Shown here: in pieces, positions 15,221 through 18,603 of the stretch | How positions within the stretch are numbered: the stretch's first letter is position 1 | How the letters are laid out: every line of letters begins with the position of its first letter | Assembly (NCBI GenBank): GCA_049515555.1 | Contig: JBEKTY010000374.1 | Location: 1 to 18,603, forward strand | DNA length: 18,603 nt | DNA from: JBEKTY01 sp049515555 | GTDB taxonomy: Bacteria; Planctomycetota; Planctomycetia; Pirellulales; Thermoguttaceae | Reading direction: 5' to 3' | Notes under the pieces: model-generated | Databases searched by the model: none | What the model was told of the DNA's origin: nothing | What the model saw: the letters and a program-made list of their open reading frames with translations, nothing else | Made by a program: the position numbers and the translations under genes

Positions 15221-15988
15221 TTGGCTACTGTTCTTGTCAAAGACCTGATCGAGGCGGGGGTCCATTTCGGCCATCGCGCCAGCCGGTGGAATCCCAAGAT
15301 GCGGCCGTACATTTATGCTCGGCGCAATCTGATTCACATTATCGACGTGCGGGAGACGATCCGCGGCCTGTTGCGGGCCCGTAAGTACTTGCAGCGCGTG
15401 GCCGCCCAAGGCAGCCTGGTGCTGCTGGTCGGCACCAAGCGCCAGGCTTCCGACACGATCGAGCAGCAGGGCTTGCGCTGCGGCATGCCGTTTGTGAGCG
15501 ACCGCTGGCTGGGCGGCACCCTGACCAACTTCCGCACGATCCGCAGCCGGCTGGGCCGCCTGGAGGAGCTCGAGACCCTGCGGGCGGGCGAGGAGCTGGC
15601 CACCTATTCCAAGAAGATGCAGTCCGCCCTGGGCCGCGAGTACCGCAAGATGTACCGCAACCTTAACGGCATGCGGACCATGAACCGCCTGCCCGAGTGC
15701 CTCGTGGTCATCGATCCCCGCAAGGAGAAGAACGCCGTTCGCGAGGCGCGGAAGCTGGGCATTACCACCGTGGCCCTGATCGATACCGATTGCGATCCGG
15801 ACGAGATCGACCTGCCCATTCCCGGCAACGACGACAGTATCCGCTCGATCGAGCTGATCGTGCGGCTCTTGGCCGAGGCCGTGTTGGCCGGGAAGAGTGC
15901 GTCCGGCGAGCAGAAGGCGGAGTCGTCGGAGGGGGCCGAGCCGGCGCCGCCAAGCGCACCGCCCCCCGTACCGGTCGCCGCCACCTGA
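15221..15988 (+). CDS. rpsB: 30S ribosomal protein S2
   Basis: S2 binds late to the 30S head-body junction and helps recruit S1. The 255-residue protein has the family hallmarks: MATVLVKDLIEAGVHFGH at the N-terminus, WNPKMRPYIYARRNLIHIID, VGTKRQA (70-76), RWLGGTLTNFRTI (95-107) and a C-terminal core DTDCDPDEIDLPIPGNDD. The last 28 residues are a low-complexity Ala/Pro/Glu tail. The start codon is TTG at 15221, with AGGAG eight bases upstream. The conserved N-terminus leaves no better choice. It is the first gene of the operon. Confidence 0.97.
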   Translation: MATVLVKDLIEAGVHFGHRASRWNPKMRPYIYARRNLIHIIDVRETIRGLLRARKYLQRVAAQGSLVLLVGTKRQASDTIEQQGLRCGMPFVSDRWLGGTLTNFRTIRSRLGRLEELETLRAGEELATYSKKMQSALGREYRKMYRNLNGMRTMNRLPECLVVIDPRKEKNAVREARKLGITTVALIDTDCDPDEIDLPIPGNDDSIRSIELIVRLLAEAVLAGKSASGEQKAESSEGAEPAPPSAPPPVPVAAT

Positions 15989-16011
15989 AGCCCGCCATGC
16001 TGTCATGGCTT

Positions 16012-16050
16012 CCAACCCAAATCCCCAAATCCCTAAATCCCCAAGTCCCT
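16012..16050. repeat. Octamer tandem repeat between rpsB and tsf
   Basis: Four tandem copies of an AAATCCCN octamer (AAATCCCC, AAATCCCT, AAATCCCC, AAGTCCCT; 16019-16050), with a fifth degenerate copy before them, fill the 80-bp gap between two operon genes. It ends 18 bp before the tsf start. Confidence 0.85.
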
Positions 16051-16068
16051 ACACGAGAGTGATTCATA

Positions 16069-16908
16069 ATGGTTGAGATTACCGCCACGGCCGTCAAGAC
16101 GCTGCGCGAGCAGACCGGCCTGCCGATGATGGACTGCAAGCGGGCCTTGCAGGAGACCGGGGGCGACGTGGCAAAGGCCGTCGAGTGGCTTCGCAAGCAG
16201 GGCAAGAAAGTGGCCGAGAAGCGGGCCGGTCGCTCGACGACCTGCGGCCGGATCGCGGTCTATGCCGACCTGGCGGCCGGCGCGGGGGCCATGATCGACC
16301 TGCGTTGCGAGAGCGCCCCGGTGGCCAACAACGAGCAGTTCGTGGCCTTGGCCAACGACCTGGCGCGGCAGTTGGCCTTGGGGCCGGGGGCCGCCACGCC
16401 CGAGGAGCTCTTGGCGCAGCCCTCGCCCTCGCTAGCCGGCCGGACGCTGGCCCAGCAGTTCGACGACCTGAACAACCGCATTCGCGAGACGTTCAAGCTG
16501 GAGCGGATCATACGGCTGAGCGGCCCGTGCGCCGGCTATGCCCATCACAACGGCGCGGTGGGCGTGCTGGTCGAGGTCGAGCACGGCGTGGCCGAGCTGG
16601 CCCGCGACGTGTGTATGCACATTGCGGCCATGCGGCCCACGGTGGTGGGCAAGGAGGATCTCGATCCGGCGGCGATTGCCAAGGAGCGGGAGATCCTGGC
16701 CTCGGCCGCCCGGGCCGAAGGCAAGCCGGAAAAGATCATCGAAAAAATGGTCGAGGGCCGCCTGAAAGACTTCTTCGCCGAGCGCTGCCTGCTGGAGCAG
16801 CCCCACGCCAACCAGGCGAAGTACGACGGCAAGCCCGTCGGGCAACTGGTCCGCGAGGTTGGCATGAACATCGTCCGTTTCGTGCACTGGGAATTGCCCA
16901 AGGAGTAG
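16069..16908 (+). CDS. tsf: Elongation factor Ts
   Basis: EF-Ts recycles EF-Tu by exchanging GDP for GTP. The 279-residue protein has the N-terminal UBA-like domain (AVKTLREQTGLPMMDCKRAL, residues 8-27, then GGDVAKAVEWLRKQG). It also has the dimerisation region and the C-terminal HVHIAAMRP-like core (MHIAAMRPTVV) ending EVGMNIVRFVHWELPKE. The motif that normally reads TDFVA after Cys-Glu reads SAPVA here (residues 82-86), replacing the Asp-Phe pair that pushes into EF-Tu. The ATG at 16069 has only a modest GAGAG upstream, so it may rely on coupling or the low-structure repeat ahead of it. Confidence 0.96.
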   Translation: MVEITATAVKTLREQTGLPMMDCKRALQETGGDVAKAVEWLRKQGKKVAEKRAGRSTTCGRIAVYADLAAGAGAMIDLRCESAPVANNEQFVALANDLARQLALGPGAATPEELLAQPSPSLAGRTLAQQFDDLNNRIRETFKLERIIRLSGPCAGYAHHNGAVGVLVEVEHGVAELARDVCMHIAAMRPTVVGKEDLDPAAIAKEREILASAARAEGKPEKIIEKMVEGRLKDFFAERCLLEQPHANQAKYDGKPVGQLVREVGMNIVRFVHWELPKE

Positions 16909-16914
16909 CGCGCG

Positions 16915-17676
16915 ATGGCATCTGCTGGCAATTCGCCCGCCGGGCCGCCAAGTCGGCGGGTCGTGCTGAAGATCTCCGGCGAAGGGTTCACCCAGCCCGG
17001 CGAGCGGGGCATCGCCATGGAGGCCGTGGTGCACATCGCCCGCCAGATCAGCCAGGCCGCCCAGCACGGCGTGCAACTGGCCATCGTCATGGGCGGCGGG
17101 AACATTTTGCGCGGGGCCCAGTTCACCTCCGCCGGCTCGAGCATCCGCGAGGCCACCGCGCACTACATGGGCATGCTGGCCACGGTGATGAACGGCCTGG
17201 CCTTGCAGGATGCCCTGGAATCGCTGGGCTGCGATACGCGGCTGATGACGGCCATCCGCATGGACGGCGTGGCGGAGCCCTACATTCGCCGCCGCGCCCG
17301 CCGGCACCTAGAAAAAGGCCGCATCATCATCCTGGCCGCCGGCACGGGCAGCCCCTTCGTGACCACCGACACGGCCGCCGCCCAGCGGGCCCTGGAACTT
17401 GATGCCCAGGTTCTGGCCAAGGCCACCCGCGTGGAGGGCGTGTTCAGCGACGACCCGGAGAAGAACCCCCACGCCGTGCTCTACAGCCAGTTGAGCTACG
17501 AGGACGTGCTCCGCCAGAATCTCCGCGTGATAGACGTCGAGGCCATCGCCAAGTGCCGCCAGTACCAGTTGCCGATCCTGGTCTTCAATTTCCGCACGGA
17601 AGGCAACATCGAGAAGGCCGTGCGGGGCGAGCGGGTCGGCACGCTCATCCACGGCGGCCAAGGATTAGTCCAATGA
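16915..17676 (+). CDS. pyrH: UMP kinase
   Basis: PyrH phosphorylates UMP to UDP with ATP in the cytoplasm, as a hexamer of the amino-acid-kinase fold. Visible motifs are LKISGEGF (18-25), MGGGNILRG (59-67), MGMLATVMNGLALQDALE (85-102), GTGSPFVTTDTAA (143-155) and KATRVEGVFSDDPEKNP (169-185). The usual GTGNP reads GTGSP. At 253 residues it has a roughly 12-residue N-terminal extension before the first strand. The ATG at 16915 is preceded by AAGGAG, which also encodes the last two codons of tsf, with 9 nt spacing. It ends in an ATGA overlap with frr. Confidence 0.97.
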   Translation: MASAGNSPAGPPSRRVVLKISGEGFTQPGERGIAMEAVVHIARQISQAAQHGVQLAIVMGGGNILRGAQFTSAGSSIREATAHYMGMLATVMNGLALQDALESLGCDTRLMTAIRMDGVAEPYIRRRARRHLEKGRIIILAAGTGSPFVTTDTAAAQRALELDAQVLAKATRVEGVFSDDPEKNPHAVLYSQLSYEDVLRQNLRVIDVEAIAKCRQYQLPILVFNFRTEGNIEKAVRGERVGTLIHGGQGLVQ

Positions 17677-18233
17677 CATCCGAAGATATCCTGCTGGACG
17701 TGGAAGAGCGGATGGAGAAGGCCATCGGCGTGCTGCGCAGCGCGCTGGCCGGCATCCGCACCGGCCGGGCCAACCCGGGACTGGTCGATTCGCTCCGCGT
17801 CGAGGTCTACGGCTCGCAGGTGCCGATCAAACAGCTTGCCTCGGTCGGCGCACCGGAGCCCAATCAGATCGTCATCCGCCCCTACGATCCCGGTACGACC
17901 AAGGACATCGAGAAGGCCATCCAGGCCAGCGACCTGGGTTTCAATCCCCAGAGCGACGGCCGCGTGATCCGGCTGAACGTCCCGCCGCTATCGACCGAGG
18001 TGCGGCGGAAGATGGTGGGCCGGATCCGCGACCTGGTCGAGGAGGCCAAGGTTGCCGTCCGCAACGTCCGACGCGACGGCAATAAAATGGCCGATCAGGC
18101 CGAGAAGGACAAGGACCTCTCCGAAGACGACCGCGACCAGACGAAGGACGAGATTCAAGACCTCACCAAGCGCTACGAAGGCCAGGCCACCGACCTGGCC
18201 AAGGCCCGCGAAAAAGACGTCATGGAAGATTGA
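17673..18233 (+). CDS. frr: Ribosome recycling factor
   Basis: RRF splits post-termination ribosomes together with EF-G. The 186 residues match the normal length. Conserved parts are LAGIRTGRANPGLVDSL (25-41), IRPYDPG, NPQSDGRVIRLNVPPLSTEVRRK and the long C-terminal helix of the three-helix bundle, including VRNVRRD. The start is the ATG at 17673 inside an ATGA overlap with pyrH, with AAGGA nine bases before it. A 40-codon upstream frame extension only overlaps pyrH and is not RRF-like. It is the last gene of the operon. Confidence 0.97.
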   Translation: MTSEDILLDVEERMEKAIGVLRSALAGIRTGRANPGLVDSLRVEVYGSQVPIKQLASVGAPEPNQIVIRPYDPGTTKDIEKAIQASDLGFNPQSDGRVIRLNVPPLSTEVRRKMVGRIRDLVEEAKVAVRNVRRDGNKMADQAEKDKDLSEDDRDQTKDEIQDLTKRYEGQATDLAKAREKDVMED

Positions 18234-18253
18234 ACCCGCTTTTCTGGCGAGTT

Positions 18254-18290
18254 CCGCCCGGGCGGTTGTTCTTTTATTTTTTTTGTTTTT
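18254..18290 (+). terminator. Intrinsic terminator of the rpsB-frr operon
   Basis: The palindrome CCGCCCGGGCGG (18254-18265) is followed within a few bases by a long T-rich tract (TTTTATTTTTTTT, then TTTTT). It lies 20 nt after the frr stop. Confidence 0.8.
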
Positions 18291-18603
18291 GGCGCCCCAG
18301 GTTCTCACTTGTTGGACGCGTCAAGGGAAGCAGAACCAGGCAGAACTATTTGCCATCGAGCAATTGAGGGATCCAAAGGAGCCCCGGCCCTGGCCTCCGG
18401 TGGCGGTGCTATTCTGATTTGGAACAGAAGAAACCTGGGCCGCCTCTTTCGGTTCCGGCAGGGAGGATTGGAAAGTTAATTTTTCTACAGCAAGACTTTT
18501 GGTATTGAGTCGTTTCGATGATTCGAGGCATACTGTCATAATGTTGACCATGGCTGTAAGGGCTGGCCAGTCCCTTGTTCGTGGATTTCTGTCAGGAGGA
18601 CAT
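18291..18603 (+). other. Gene-free right edge with a candidate promoter and ribosome-binding site
   Basis: No convincing gene is seen here. An extended -10, TG-T-CATAAT, lies at 18534-18542, without a clear -35. AGGAGG at 18594-18599 is 4 nt from the window end, so a rightward gene probably starts at or just beyond the edge. Confidence 0.45.

Noticed and set aside
16988..17000. TCACCCAGCCCGG in pyrH, identical to part of the CRISPR repeat
   Set aside because: It is a 13-nt match in conserved GC-rich coding sequence with no flanking repeat sequence. Likewise GTTTCAATCC at 17938-17947 in frr. Both are chance matches.
16185..17402. 405-codon frame overlapping tsf and pyrH
   Set aside because: It is a GC-rich shadow of two well-recognised genes in another frame.

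Overview
The window comes from a GC-rich bacterium that is most likely a planctomycete, probably Pirellulales-like. The main marker is a very cysteine-rich secreted protein built from YTV-type repeats (12793-14319), a family I know from planctomycete cell walls. EF-Ts also departs from the usual TDFVA motif, and the intergenic DNA is full of short palindromic and compound repeats. The species cannot be fixed from sequence alone.

Region 1 (1-11482) is a complete type I-C CRISPR-Cas locus read leftwards. The order is cas3, cas5c, cas8c (with a nested cas11c start), cas7c, cas4, cas1, cas2, a leader of about 200 bp, then an array with 51 full 37-nt repeats that runs off the left edge. The genes are packed with gaps of 4-51 nt or short overlaps, and most have a clear Shine-Dalgarno site. 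Cas1, Cas2 and Cas4 acquire spacers. Cas5c should process the pre-crRNA, since no cas6 is present. Cas5c, Cas7c, Cas8c and Cas11c form Cascade, and Cas3 degrades the target. Two adjacent spacers are near-copies of each other, and one repeat carries a base change that keeps the hairpin only in the leftward transcript.

Region 2 (11413-12792) holds no convincing gene. It alternates three copies of a compound, self-complementary low-complexity repeat with two copies of a second element (order A-E1-B-E2-C). Two copies of a palindromic REP-like element flank this block, and a good rightward promoter points into it.

Region 3 (12793-14319, minus strand) is the YTV-repeat secreted protein, with about 90 Cys in 508 residues and two arrays of 16-residue units.

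Region 4 (14637-18290, plus strand) is housekeeping: a promoter, tRNA-Gln(UUG) and terminator, an elaborate three-way-junction inverted repeat, then a promoter and the operon rpsB-tsf-pyrH-frr closed by a terminator. The last 300 bp lead into a gene beyond the right edge.

I found no wholly new enzyme system. The observations most worth following are the nested cas11c start, the sibling spacers, the interleaved repeat block beside the cas promoter, and the three-way-junction element.
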